Part shown: positions 34,885 through 42,849 of the stretch, piece by piece
Layout of the letters: every line of letters begins with the position of its first letter
Numbering within the stretch: the first letter of the stretch is position 1
NCBI RefSeq assembly: GCF_014837145.1
Contig: NZ_JACYFS010000001.1
Span: 62,001 to 126,000 of the forward strand
Length of the DNA stretch: 64,000 bases
Reading direction: 5' to 3'
DNA from: Chryseobacterium caseinilyticum
GTDB taxonomy: Bacteria > Bacteroidota > Bacteroidia > Flavobacteriales > Weeksellaceae
Notes under the pieces: model-generated
What the model was told of the DNA's origin: nothing
The model's input: only the letters and a program-made list of their open reading frames with translations
The model's database searches: none
Translations under genes and position numbers: made by a program

Positions 34885-35931
34885 ATGTTATACACACCGA
34901 TCAACTTCAGAAATGTAGAACTTAAAAACCGCTGGGTAATGTCGCCAATGTGCATGTACAGCAGCGATAACGGACTTGCCAATGACTTTCATTTTGTGCA
35001 TTACGTAAGCCGTGCTCAGGGCGGAACAGGTTTAATCTTCGTGGAAGCTACTGCTGTAGAACCAAAAGGACGAATCACCAATCACTGCATGGGAATCTGG
35101 AATGATGAACAGGCAAATTCGTTGAAAAGAATCGTTGATTTCGTACATCAGAATACAGAATCCAAAATTGGAATTCAACTGGCACATGCGGGCAGAAAAG
35201 GTTCTACATGGGAAAACAAGCAGATTTCTCTTGAAGAAGGCTGGGAAACTCTGGCTCCAAGCCCGATCCCGTATCATCCAACAGAGAGAATTCCACATGT
35301 TTTAAGTGTAGAAGAAATAAAAGAGCAGGTTCAGAATTTTAAAGCTGCAGCCAAAAAAGCTGTAGATGCAGGCTTCGATGTCATAGAAATTCATGCTGCT
35401 CACGGTTACCTCGTTCATCAGTTCCTGTCGCCGCTATCCAATACCAGAACAGATGAATATGGCGGGAGTTTTGAAAACAGAAGCCGTTTCCTGATTGAAA
35501 TTGTTGACGCAGTAAATGAAGAACTCAATGAAAATGTAGCACTGTTTGTAAGAATTTCCGGTACAGAATATGCAGAAAGTGGTTGGGATATCAGCGACAG
35601 TGTGGCACTTGCAAAAGTTCTGAAAGATCACAGTGTTGATTTAGTTGATGTCTCCAGCGGTGGAAATATCCATGGGGCAAAAATAGAGGTGAAGCCAATG
35701 TATCAGGTTCATCTGGCAGGTCAGGTGAAAAAAGAAGCTGATGTAAAAACAGGAACCGTTGGATTAATTACCAGCGCCGAACAGGCAGAATACATCATGC
35801 AGCAGAATGATGCAGACCTTATATTTGTGGCGAGAGAGATTCTCAGAAATCCTTTTTTAGCGGTACAAAGCTCGTTTTCAGCTCACAAAGACTGCTTCTT
35901 TCCACACCAGTACCTCCGCGCAAAACTGTAA
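34885..35931 (+). CDS. namA: Old Yellow Enzyme, NADPH dehydrogenase (YqjM/NamA type)
   Basis: 348-aa FMN ene-reductase. PMCMYSS contains the redox-tuning Cys typical of the YqjM class (near residue 23), QLAHAGRKGS supplies the substrate His and FMN contacts, IEIHAAHGYLVHQFLSPL and NTRTDEYGGSFENRSRF are the OYE signature. C-terminal FVAREILRNP binds FMN phosphate. It reduces activated C=C bonds of enals, enones, maleimides and nitro compounds. A second, different OYE lies at 37781. Small membrane proteins follow on the same strand 47 bp downstream. Confidence 0.9.
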   Translation: MLYTPINFRNVELKNRWVMSPMCMYSSDNGLANDFHFVHYVSRAQGGTGLIFVEATAVEPKGRITNHCMGIWNDEQANSLKRIVDFVHQNTESKIGIQLAHAGRKGSTWENKQISLEEGWETLAPSPIPYHPTERIPHVLSVEEIKEQVQNFKAAAKKAVDAGFDVIEIHAAHGYLVHQFLSPLSNTRTDEYGGSFENRSRFLIEIVDAVNEELNENVALFVRISGTEYAESGWDISDSVALAKVLKDHSVDLVDVSSGGNIHGAKIEVKPMYQVHLAGQVKKEADVKTGTVGLITSAEQAEYIMQQNDADLIFVAREILRNPFLAVQSSFSAHKDCFFPHQYLRAKL

Positions 35932-35978
35932 TTAAAAAGAATTGCTTCCATCCTTAACCTCAACCTTAACCTCCAAAA

Positions 35979-36257
35979 ATGAAAATAGAAGACTACATGC
36001 TCAGCTGCCCAAGCAAGAAATTTCTCGGAATAGAATGTTTCGGATGTGGCACACAGAGGGCGGTTGTGCTGGTTTTTCAGGGGAAGTTTGTGGAAGCATT
36101 TCACATGTTTCCCGCGGTGTACACGGTTTTGCTCTTTTTCATCACGGTAATTCTCACATTTGTAGACCGGAAAAGAAACTATGGAAATATCTTAGTTATT
36201 TTAGGAATACTTAATGCACTAATCATGGTAATTTCTTATTTTTATAAACGAATTTAA
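35979..36257 (+). CDS. DUF2752 membrane protein
   Basis: 92-aa protein with the DUF2752 signature CPSKKFLGIECFGCGTQRA (two Cys plus GCG) and a following small domain, then two hydrophobic helices. Members are inner-membrane proteins of unknown role. It is followed 17 bp later by a CCC-motif membrane protein and probably co-transcribed with it. An overlapping frame in the same place is not coding. Confidence 0.8.
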   Translation: MKIEDYMLSCPSKKFLGIECFGCGTQRAVVLVFQGKFVEAFHMFPAVYTVLLFFITVILTFVDRKRNYGNILVILGILNALIMVISYFYKRI

Positions 36258-36274
36258 ACTATCACAAATAAATT

Positions 36275-36601
36275 ATGGAACAACAAAAATTACCAAACGC
36301 TACCACGGTACTTGTTTTAGGCATTGTATCTATCGTAGGAACCTGCTGCTGTTCAGGTCTTGTAGGCATTATCTGTGGATTAATCGGGATGAATTTATAC
36401 AACAAAGACAAAGTGTTGTATGATCAAAATCCTGCTGTCTACACAGATTTTCAAAATCTTAATACCGGTAGGATTTTATCCATTATCGGCTTAGTTTTAG
36501 GAGCTATTCAGGTTCTTTATTTTGTATATATTCTTGCTACAGTTGGCTGGGATGGATACATGGAGCAGATGCGTGGAATCACCAACATGGGAAGAGGCTG
36601 A
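36275..36601 (+). CDS. CCC-motif small membrane protein
   Basis: 108 aa. Starts with LPNATTVLVLGIVSIVGTCCCSGLVG, giving the triple-Cys first helix, then NLNTGRILSIIGLVLGA for the second. Its paralogue follows at 36750 with the same layout. Named family in flavobacteria but without a known function. It sits after DUF2752 and before a terminator. Confidence 0.75.
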   Translation: MEQQKLPNATTVLVLGIVSIVGTCCCSGLVGIICGLIGMNLYNKDKVLYDQNPAVYTDFQNLNTGRILSIIGLVLGAIQVLYFVYILATVGWDGYMEQMRGITNMGRG

Positions 36602-36622
36602 AATTAAATTAACAACTTTACC

Positions 36623-36655
36623 GAAAGGCCGCGTCATTGCGGTCTTTCTTTTGAT
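36623..36655 (+). terminator. Hairpin terminator
   Basis: GAAAGGCCGC (36623-36632) pairs with GCGGTCTTTC (36639-36648) with one wobble, then TTTTG. Separates the two CCC-protein genes. Confidence 0.75.
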
Positions 36656-36749
36656 ATAACAGCAAAGATTTAATATCATCAAAACTTCTGCATATCTGAA
36701 ACTACAGTTGCAGATACAGCTCAATAAAAAAAATAAACATTAATAAATT

Positions 36750-37082
36750 ATGAATCAACAAAGTTTACCCAATGCTACGGCAGTGCTGGTATTAGGAATT
36801 TTATCGCTGGTAGCATGCTTTTGCTACGGAATCCCAGGGATCATCTGTGGCGTAATCGCACTGGTTTTGTACAGCAAGGATAAAAAACTGTACATGGCAA
36901 ATCCGCAACTGTACAATAACTACAGCAACCTGAATACAGGAAGAATTTTAGCAATTATAGGAGTTGTTTTAGGCGTGCTTTTCCTGGCATTTATGATTTG
37001 GTACATTTCGCTGATCGGTTTTGAAGCACTTTCAGATCCGGAATTGATGAAAGAGAGAATGGAAGAATTACAAAACAGATAA
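36750..37082 (+). CDS. CCC-motif small membrane protein paralogue
   Basis: 110 aa, paralogue of the upstream 108-aa protein: LPNATAVLVLGILSLVACFCYGIPGIICG (here Cys-Phe-Cys instead of CCC), LYSKDKKLYMANPQLY and NLNTGRILAIIGVVLG. Two transmembrane helices and a charged C-terminal tail (MKERMEELQ). The tandem arrangement points to local duplication. Function unknown. Confidence 0.75.
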   Translation: MNQQSLPNATAVLVLGILSLVACFCYGIPGIICGVIALVLYSKDKKLYMANPQLYNNYSNLNTGRILAIIGVVLGVLFLAFMIWYISLIGFEALSDPELMKERMEELQNR

Positions 37083-37102
37083 AAACCTTTTTACAATTAA
37101 AA

Positions 37103-37135
37103 AGACCGCTCATTCCGAGCGGTCTTGCTTTTTCA
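37103..37135. terminator. Bidirectional terminator
   Basis: AAGACCGCTC (37103-37112) and GAGCGGTCTT (37118-37127) are a perfect 10-bp stem between convergent genes, with A and T flanks. Confidence 0.88.
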
Positions 37136-37136
37136 G

Positions 37137-37496
37137 TCAGGCTGTAGCAATACAGTCTTTATCGAATTTTTTATCCTTATCCTGGTATTTTGCTTCCCAT
37201 TCCTCAAGCTGAAACATAATGGGCAGCAGAGCCAGACCTTTTTCAGTAAGTGAATATTCCACCCTTGGAGGGATCTCTTTAAATTCCTCACGAATCACCA
37301 GACCATCGGTTTCCATTTCTCTCAGCTGGTCGGTAAGTACTTTTCTGGAAATCACATTGATTCTTGCCGCCAGTTCACCAAAACGAAGTTTACGGTCTTT
37401 AATAACGAGCACAATAATGGGTTTCCACTTGCTTCCCAATGCCGCCATCGCCTTCCCAAGCGGACAGCTGTAAGCCATCAGTTCATTTTTTTTCAT
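37137..37496 (-). CDS. HxlR-family transcriptional regulator
   Basis: 119-aa winged-HTH dimer. The start at 37496 (MKKNELMAYSCPLGKA) is preferred over an upstream ATG because family members begin there. Signature: the N-terminal Cys in CPLGKAMAALGSKWKPIIV (a redox- or electrophile-sensing Cys in YodB/HypR relatives), FGELAARINVISRKVLTDQLREME, and PPRVEYSLTEKGLALLP for the wing. Divergent from the OYE gene at 37781, with repeated GTTAC elements between. It likely represses that gene and responds to quinones or other electrophiles by analogy with YodB (inference). Confidence 0.87.
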   Translation of the reverse strand: MKKNELMAYSCPLGKAMAALGSKWKPIIVLVIKDRKLRFGELAARINVISRKVLTDQLREMETDGLVIREEFKEIPPRVEYSLTEKGLALLPIMFQLEEWEAKYQDKDKKFDKDCIATA

Positions 37497-37663
37497 AATA
37501 ATTCGATTTAAGTTTAGTTTTTTAGTTGTTGTATTAGTAGAGCATTTCACTTAATAGTTACAATTTTTCTCAATTAAAAGTATGATAATGAAAAGCTTAA
37601 ATATGAACTTACAATGTAGAGCTTTTTTATTCATTAATCATTATTTCATACCGATAATTGAGG

Positions 37664-37759
37664 GTTACCTCAAAGTTACTATCAAATGTTACTGCAAAGT
37701 TACCACTATTTTATACTAAAAGATACAAATATGAACTATTATTAGTTACTTTGTGTAAC
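37664..37759. promoter_or_regulatory. GTTAC repeat operator candidate in the HxlR-OYE divergent promoter
   Basis: GTTAC occurs at 37664, 37675, 37688, 37699 and 37745. The first four form two near-identical pairs (GTTAC n6 GTTAC, 24 bp apart) and the fifth is half of the dyad GTTAC-TTTGT-GTAAC (37745-37759), just before the OYE start. Such spacing suits a dimeric HxlR protein binding one helical turn apart. Confidence 0.55.
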
Positions 37760-37780
37760 AATTAGATTACAGTAACGAAA

Positions 37781-38845
37781 ATGAGCATACAATCATTATT
37801 TAAACCATTTACATACAGAAATTTAGAACTGAAAAACAGAATAGTAATGGCTCCCATGACCAGAGCGCAGTCAGACAAAGGAGTTCCTACACAACAGATC
37901 GCTGACTATTATGCGAGAAGGGCAGGAGCTGAGGTAGGACTGATTCTTTCTGAAGGAACAGTAATCGACAGACCGGCTTCAAAAAATATTCAGAACATCC
38001 CGGATTTTTACGGAACTGACGCGTTGAACGGCTGGAAAAATGTCATTGATGCCGTACACGAGAATGGTGGAAAAATGGGACCACAAATCTGGCACGTGGG
38101 AGATACCAGAAGTTCTGAAGATTATCCTTTAGTAGAAATGGAAAAAGCTTCCACAATGACTTTGGAAGACATTAAAGATACCATCACCAAGTTTGCAGAA
38201 TCTGCGAAGGCTGCGAAGGATTTGGGCTTTGATGTTTTGGAAATACATGGAGCGCATGGCTACCTGATTGACCAGTTTTTCTGGGAAGGAACCAATACAA
38301 GAACTGATGAATACGGCGGAAAAACAATTTCGGAGAGAAGCCGTTTTGCGGTAGATGTTGTAAAAGCGATCAGGGCAGCAGTGGGTGAAGATTTTACCAT
38401 TATTTTAAGACTTTCTCAGTGGAAGCAGCAGGATTACACAGCAAGAATTGCCAATACGCCTGAAGAGATGGAAGAATGGCTTTTGCCATTACGCGATGCG
38501 GGAGTTGATATTTTCCACTGTTCGCAAAGACGTTTTTGGGAAGAGGAATTTGAAGGTTCTGATCTGAATTTTGCAGGCTGGGCAAAGAAAATTACAGGTC
38601 AGCCCACGATTACTGTAGGTTCTGTAGGTCTTGACGGTGATTTTATGAAAGCTTTCGCTGGAGAAGGAACTGAAAAGAAAACCGATTTTACTGAACTGAC
38701 CCGCAGACTGGAAAGGGGCGATTTCGACTTGGTAGCAGTTGGAAGAGCAATACTTCAGGATCCGGAATGGGTTTTAAAAATTAAAGACAATAAAACAGAT
38801 GAGCTGGAAAATTTCTCGGCAGAAAGTCTTGCTGTTTTATATTAA
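37781..38845 (+). CDS. Old Yellow Enzyme-family ene-reductase (NemA/OPR-like)
   Basis: 354-aa FMN oxidoreductase. LELKNRIVMAPMTRAQSD is the classical OYE start with Thr (not Cys) at the redox-tuning site, PQIWHVGDTRSS replaces the usual QxxHxGR-H/N contact, and IHGAHGYLIDQFFWEGTNTR / GGKTISERSRF are signatures. C-terminal VAVGRAILQDPEW holds FMN. It differs from the YqjM-type enzyme at 34885. Divergent from an HxlR regulator with a repeat operator, so it is probably an electrophile-inducible detoxification enzyme (inference by analogy with YodB/HypR targets). Confidence 0.88.
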   Translation: MSIQSLFKPFTYRNLELKNRIVMAPMTRAQSDKGVPTQQIADYYARRAGAEVGLILSEGTVIDRPASKNIQNIPDFYGTDALNGWKNVIDAVHENGGKMGPQIWHVGDTRSSEDYPLVEMEKASTMTLEDIKDTITKFAESAKAAKDLGFDVLEIHGAHGYLIDQFFWEGTNTRTDEYGGKTISERSRFAVDVVKAIRAAVGEDFTIILRLSQWKQQDYTARIANTPEEMEEWLLPLRDAGVDIFHCSQRRFWEEEFEGSDLNFAGWAKKITGQPTITVGSVGLDGDFMKAFAGEGTEKKTDFTELTRRLERGDFDLVAVGRAILQDPEWVLKIKDNKTDELENFSAESLAVLY

Positions 38846-38910
38846 ACAACAGTAAATATTGATTTGTTAGATCAAAAGAACATATAATTTACCTATTTAT
38901 TTTTTTCTAA

Positions 38911-38952
38911 ACAACGCGGTTTTCATTATCTGAAAGCTGCGTTGTTCTTTTA
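38911..38952 (+). terminator. Long hairpin terminator
   Basis: ACAACGC (38911-38917) with GCGTTGT (38939-38945), extended inward by TTTTC / GAAAG pairing, then TTCTTTTAT. Ends the OYE unit. Confidence 0.75.
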
Positions 38953-39173
38953 TTAGAGATGATTAAATAATAAAAGTCAGGAATTATAAGTCTTCTTGAT
39001 ATCAGTAAAAACGGACTTTAGCCAGTTTTATACAAAGACAGACAAACTTTTAAAACCAAGTCATTAATAATTACGGACGTTCATTTAAAATTTAATGGAT
39101 TCCATAATTTGGAACAAAAAATTAAATACGATACGCCTGCTATTATTTAAATCATTCAATAATCACAATTGTC

Positions 39174-39181
39174 TACATTTG
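39174..39181 (+). promoter_or_regulatory. -7 box of the 118-aa protein gene
   Basis: TACATTTG, exact TAnnTTTG, 23 bp before the ATG. Confidence 0.5.
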
Positions 39182-39191
39182 CAGTCATTAA

Positions 39192-39560
<369 letters not shown>

Positions 39561-39598
39561 TCTAAAACATCCATTGAAACTTAATTTCGACTAAAAAA

Positions 39599-39634
39599 AC
39601 ATTGGCTTTCGATATTCCGAAAGCCAATGTTCTT
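39599..39634. terminator. Bidirectional terminator
   Basis: Perfect 13-bp arms at 39599-39611 and 39618-39630 (ACATTGGCTTTCG and its complement), between convergent genes. Confidence 0.88.
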
Positions 39635-39656
39635 AGTAAAAAATAATCTGTATCGT

Positions 39657-39986
39657 TTATCTGTGTCTTACGCCACGCTGATGGTAGTCAACCTGTGGAT
39701 TGGGAGCATCATGATTTTTAAAATCTGATTTAATTTTTGCCGGATCAAAATGTCCGTGGGTATCTTCTATACTTTGCGCAGGCGTTTGATATTTGATCTC
39801 CTTACCGTTTTTAAAATACTGGTTGTCAACAGTACGGTAGATCTGATTTTCAGAGTAAGTGTTTCCGTCCGGTGCTGTAAAAGTTTTCGGAGCCTGTGGC
39901 TTCTTTTTCCGGAATCCAAGTACCGTAATTCCACCTACCACTACCGCTGCTGCGATGCCTAGTGCGAATTTCGCTGGTGTTTTCAT
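39657..39986 (-). CDS. Small membrane-anchored protein, unknown
   Basis: 109 aa from the ATG at 39986 (MKTPAKFALGIAAAVVVGG); the longer open frame has no sensible N-terminus. One transmembrane helix (KFALGIAAAVVVGGITVLGF) is followed by a Lys-rich stop and a polar domain with TFTAPDGNTYSENQIYRTVDNQYFKNGKEI and a His-rich end (DYHQRGVRHR). No family is recognised. Confidence 0.6.
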   Translation of the reverse strand: MKTPAKFALGIAAAVVVGGITVLGFRKKKPQAPKTFTAPDGNTYSENQIYRTVDNQYFKNGKEIKYQTPAQSIEDTHGHFDPAKIKSDFKNHDAPNPQVDYHQRGVRHR

Positions 39987-40396
39987 ATTGATTTGATTTT
40001 GGGGATAAACACACAAATTGCTTGCCAAGAAAAATTGAAGACAGACTTGACCTAGAACCAATCATTTTTAAGATAGTATTCGACAATGTTCATCAACACA
40101 TTTTGGAACTCAAAGATTACCCTCAATTCTTTTTAAAATCATCCAAATAGCTGACAGAATTTTAATGTCATATAACTCAAAATTTTAATGTCATCTAAAT
40201 TAAAAGCATTACCTCCCGATAATTTTCAAATTCAACCCTCACAACGCCAACATCATTGCGAGCGAAGAACCCCGCACCCCGCATCCCGCACCACTCATCC
40301 CGCACCCCGCACCTTCCAACACACATACCACATTTACAAATTCATTCCACCCTCGGCAAGATACTTGCATTGAAAAATAAACCAAATCAAATTATT
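39987..40396. other. Intergenic region with C-rich low-complexity segment
   Basis: 410 bp between divergent genes. Positions 40265-40310 are a C-rich array (CCCCGCACCCCGCATCCCGC-type units), the first of three such blocks around the egt cluster. No clear promoter box is seen for egtD. Confidence 0.6.
40265..40310. repeat. CCCGCA(T/C) low-complexity array, block 1
   Basis: C-runs of 3-4 separated by GCA or GCAT. The minus strand is a chain of G-runs (GGG with 3-4 nt loops) but one loop is 11 nt long, so it is only a weak quadruplex candidate. Confidence 0.7.
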
Positions 40397-41374
40397 ATGA
40401 ATGCACCTTGCGAACCGGCGACTCTCACTGAGAACTGCACTTCGCAGACTTTCCTGAAAGATGTTATTGAAGGCTTGTCTGCTCATCCCAAAAAACTCTC
40501 TTCCAAATATTTTTACGACAAAAACGGTGACCGCCTCTTTCAGCAGATTATGGCTATGCCTGAATATTACCTTACCCAGTGTGAACTGGATATTTTTAAG
40601 AATAAAACAGAGAAACTGGTTTCTGCCATTGGTTTTTCCACACCTTTTGATCTGATCGAACTGGGAGCCGGGGATGCAATGAAATCATCATACCTCTTGG
40701 AGCATTTGTGTACTCTCGACTGCGATTTCAGCTATATGCCGATTGATATTTCAGGAAATATACTTTCGGTTCTGAAGGAAAATCTGTCTGAAAAAATTCC
40801 TTCGCTGAATATTATTCCTCTGGAAGGCGATTATTTTGATATGCTTGATAGAGCGACACGCCTTTCAGACAGAAGAAAAGTCGTTCTTTTTCTCGGTGGA
40901 AATATCGGAAATATGCCACCTGAAGAAGCTTTACAGTTTTGCATGGAATTGAGAAAAAGACTCACTCCGGGTGATCTTTTAATTACTGGATTTGATCTTA
41001 AGAAAAATCCACACACGGTACTGGCAGCTTATAACGACGAAACCGGAATCACCGCTTCATTCAATTTAAATTTACTTGAAAGAATGAACCGTGAACTGGA
41101 TGCGGATTTTGATTTGGATAAATTTAAACATTATCAGACCTATGACCCTGTATCAGGAGCCTGCAGAAGTTTTCTGGTCAGTCTTGAGGCACAGAAAATC
41201 CATATCGGTAATCACATGATCAGTTTTAAAGAAAACGAACTCATCGATATGGAGATTTCACAGAAATTTTCTCCTGAAGATATTCAGAATCTGGCTAAAG
41301 AATCGTGGTTCAGAATTGTAAATGAAATTAAAGATTCTAAAGAATGGTTTGTAGATTCAATCTGGACTGTATAA
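40397..41374 (+). CDS. egtD: L-histidine N-alpha-methyltransferase EgtD
   Basis: 325-aa SAM-dependent enzyme that trimethylates histidine to hercynine, first step of ergothioneine synthesis. The start at 40397 (MNAPCEPATL) is chosen since the upstream extension is low-complexity DNA. Family motifs: PKKLSSKYFYDKNGDRLFQQI, PEYYLTQCELDIF, the SAM loop ELGAGDAMKSSYLL, YMPIDISG, FLGGNIGN and LITGFDLKKNPH. The gene egtB follows by 16 bp, so both enzymes are co-made. Selenoneine use cannot be excluded. Confidence 0.93.
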   Translation: MNAPCEPATLTENCTSQTFLKDVIEGLSAHPKKLSSKYFYDKNGDRLFQQIMAMPEYYLTQCELDIFKNKTEKLVSAIGFSTPFDLIELGAGDAMKSSYLLEHLCTLDCDFSYMPIDISGNILSVLKENLSEKIPSLNIIPLEGDYFDMLDRATRLSDRRKVVLFLGGNIGNMPPEEALQFCMELRKRLTPGDLLITGFDLKKNPHTVLAAYNDETGITASFNLNLLERMNRELDADFDLDKFKHYQTYDPVSGACRSFLVSLEAQKIHIGNHMISFKENELIDMEISQKFSPEDIQNLAKESWFRIVNEIKDSKEWFVDSIWTV

Positions 41375-41390
41375 TTTAAAACTAAACGCA

Positions 41391-42581
41391 ATGGAAACGA
41401 AAACCGCACCTGAAAACAGAATATTCAACCTTACAGCTTCGGAGCGATTTACTCAAATCAGAAACCGGTCTGTGGAGATCTGCAGACCTTTGGAAACTGA
41501 AGATTACGTGGTGCAGCCCGTGGTAGATGTAAGTCCGCCGAAATGGCATTTAGGTCACACCACATGGTTTTTTGAAACCTTTCTGTTGCAGCCCCATTTT
41601 CCGGATTATAAAGTTTTTGATGAACAGTACAATTTTGTATTCAACAGCTATTATGAAACAATAGGAGCAAGGGTAATCCGCACCGACAGAGGAAATTTAA
41701 GCCGACCATCGGTAGCCGATGTGTTCAGATACCGTGAATATGTAGACCGTCACATGAACGACTTTCTCGACAGCAGCTTTTTTACACCTGAACTGGCTGA
41801 TTTGGTCGAGTTAGGTTTAAACCACGAAGAGCAGCATCAGGAATTACTGGTAACCGATATCAAATATATTTTAGGACACAATCCGCTTTTCCCTGCCTAC
41901 ACAACCGATCAGGTTTCAGAAAAACGGACTGAAGCGCCCTCAGAAATGATTTCTTTCCCTGAAGGAGTATATGAAATTGGCTATGAAGGCGAAGGTTTCT
42001 GCTTCGATAACGAACTGGGCAGACATAAAGTGTATCTGAACGATTTTAAAATTTCCACCGAACCTGTTACCAACCGGGAATATCTCGAATTTATGAACGC
42101 TGGCGGTTATGAAGATTTCAGACACTGGCACGCAGAAGGCTGGGATTGGGTAAAAATGACAAACGCTCAGTCACCGCTGTACTGGCACAAAGTAGATGGA
42201 GTCTGGATGAATTATACCTTCAACGGTTTACAGGAAATTGACCTGTCTGATCCGGTTTGTCACATCAGTTTCTTTGAAGCTTCAGCATTTGCCTCATGGA
42301 AGGGAATGAGACTTCCCACCGAAGCAGAGTGGGAGGTAGCTTCTGACCATTTCGACTGGGGAAGACGTTGGGAATGGACTAATTCTGCTTATCTTCCATA
42401 CCCGGGATTCAAGAAGGAAGCCGGAGCAGTAGGAGAGTATAATGGTAAATTTATGATTAATCAGATGGTTCTCCGCGGAGCTTCCGAAGCCACCCCGCCC
42501 GACCACAGCCGCAAAACCTACCGTAATTTTTTCCCTACCAACCTGAAATGGCAGTTCACCGGAATCAGACTGGCAAAATAA
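41391..42581 (+). CDS. egtB: Ergothioneine synthase EgtB (DinB-FGE sulfoxide synthase)
   Basis: 396-aa non-heme iron enzyme joining hercynine to a thiol donor (cysteine or gamma-glutamylcysteine). N-terminal DinB domain supplies iron ligands in KWHLGHTTWFFE and LNHEEQHQELL. C-terminal formylglycine-generating-enzyme-like domain: SFPEGVYEIGYEGEGFCFDN, GRHKVYLNDFKIS, EPVTNREYLEFM, RLPTEAEWEVAS and a final FFPTNLKWQFTGIRLAK. Neither EgtC (glutamine amidotransferase) nor EgtE is nearby, so the pathway likely uses cysteine directly or finishes with a dispersed lyase. 16 bp after egtD. Confidence 0.92.
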   Translation: METKTAPENRIFNLTASERFTQIRNRSVEICRPLETEDYVVQPVVDVSPPKWHLGHTTWFFETFLLQPHFPDYKVFDEQYNFVFNSYYETIGARVIRTDRGNLSRPSVADVFRYREYVDRHMNDFLDSSFFTPELADLVELGLNHEEQHQELLVTDIKYILGHNPLFPAYTTDQVSEKRTEAPSEMISFPEGVYEIGYEGEGFCFDNELGRHKVYLNDFKISTEPVTNREYLEFMNAGGYEDFRHWHAEGWDWVKMTNAQSPLYWHKVDGVWMNYTFNGLQEIDLSDPVCHISFFEASAFASWKGMRLPTEAEWEVASDHFDWGRRWEWTNSAYLPYPGFKKEAGAVGEYNGKFMINQMVLRGASEATPPDHSRKTYRNFFPTNLKWQFTGIRLAK

Positions 42582-42849
42582 TGAACACTCAAAATTCCTA
42601 CAATATCCTCAACCCCAAATCCATCCACCATCACAGGCAATGCCAATCAACCGCATCTCGTACCCTCAAACTAACCAACATAATATTTTGGCTGCTACAA
42701 CGGCACCCCGCATCCCGCATCCCGCATCCCGTACCCTAAAACTCTCAAACCCTCAAACCCAACATCGCACCCGCATCCCGCATCTCGTACCCTAAAACCC
42801 TCAAACTCTCAAACCCAGTATCGCATCCCGCATCCGCACCCTCAAACTC
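42582..42849. repeat. CCCGCATCCCGCAT / CTCAAACCC low-complexity array, block 2
   Basis: Non-coding array after egtB containing CCCGCAT units and CCTCAAACTCTCAAACC units, nearly free of G on the plus strand. It contains a canonical four-run G-quadruplex motif on the minus strand (42706-42730). Confidence 0.75.
42706..42730 (-). other. Canonical G-quadruplex motif (minus strand)
   Basis: Four C-runs at 42706-42709, 42714-42716, 42721-42723 and 42728-42730 are separated by three spacers of four bases (GCAT). The minus strand therefore is G4 N4 G3 N4 G3 N4 G3 (spacer ATGC), a standard quadruplex pattern. Confidence 0.7.

Noticed and set aside
40256..40396. N-terminal extension of EgtD
   Set aside because: Encoded by the C-rich array; the family start is at 40397.
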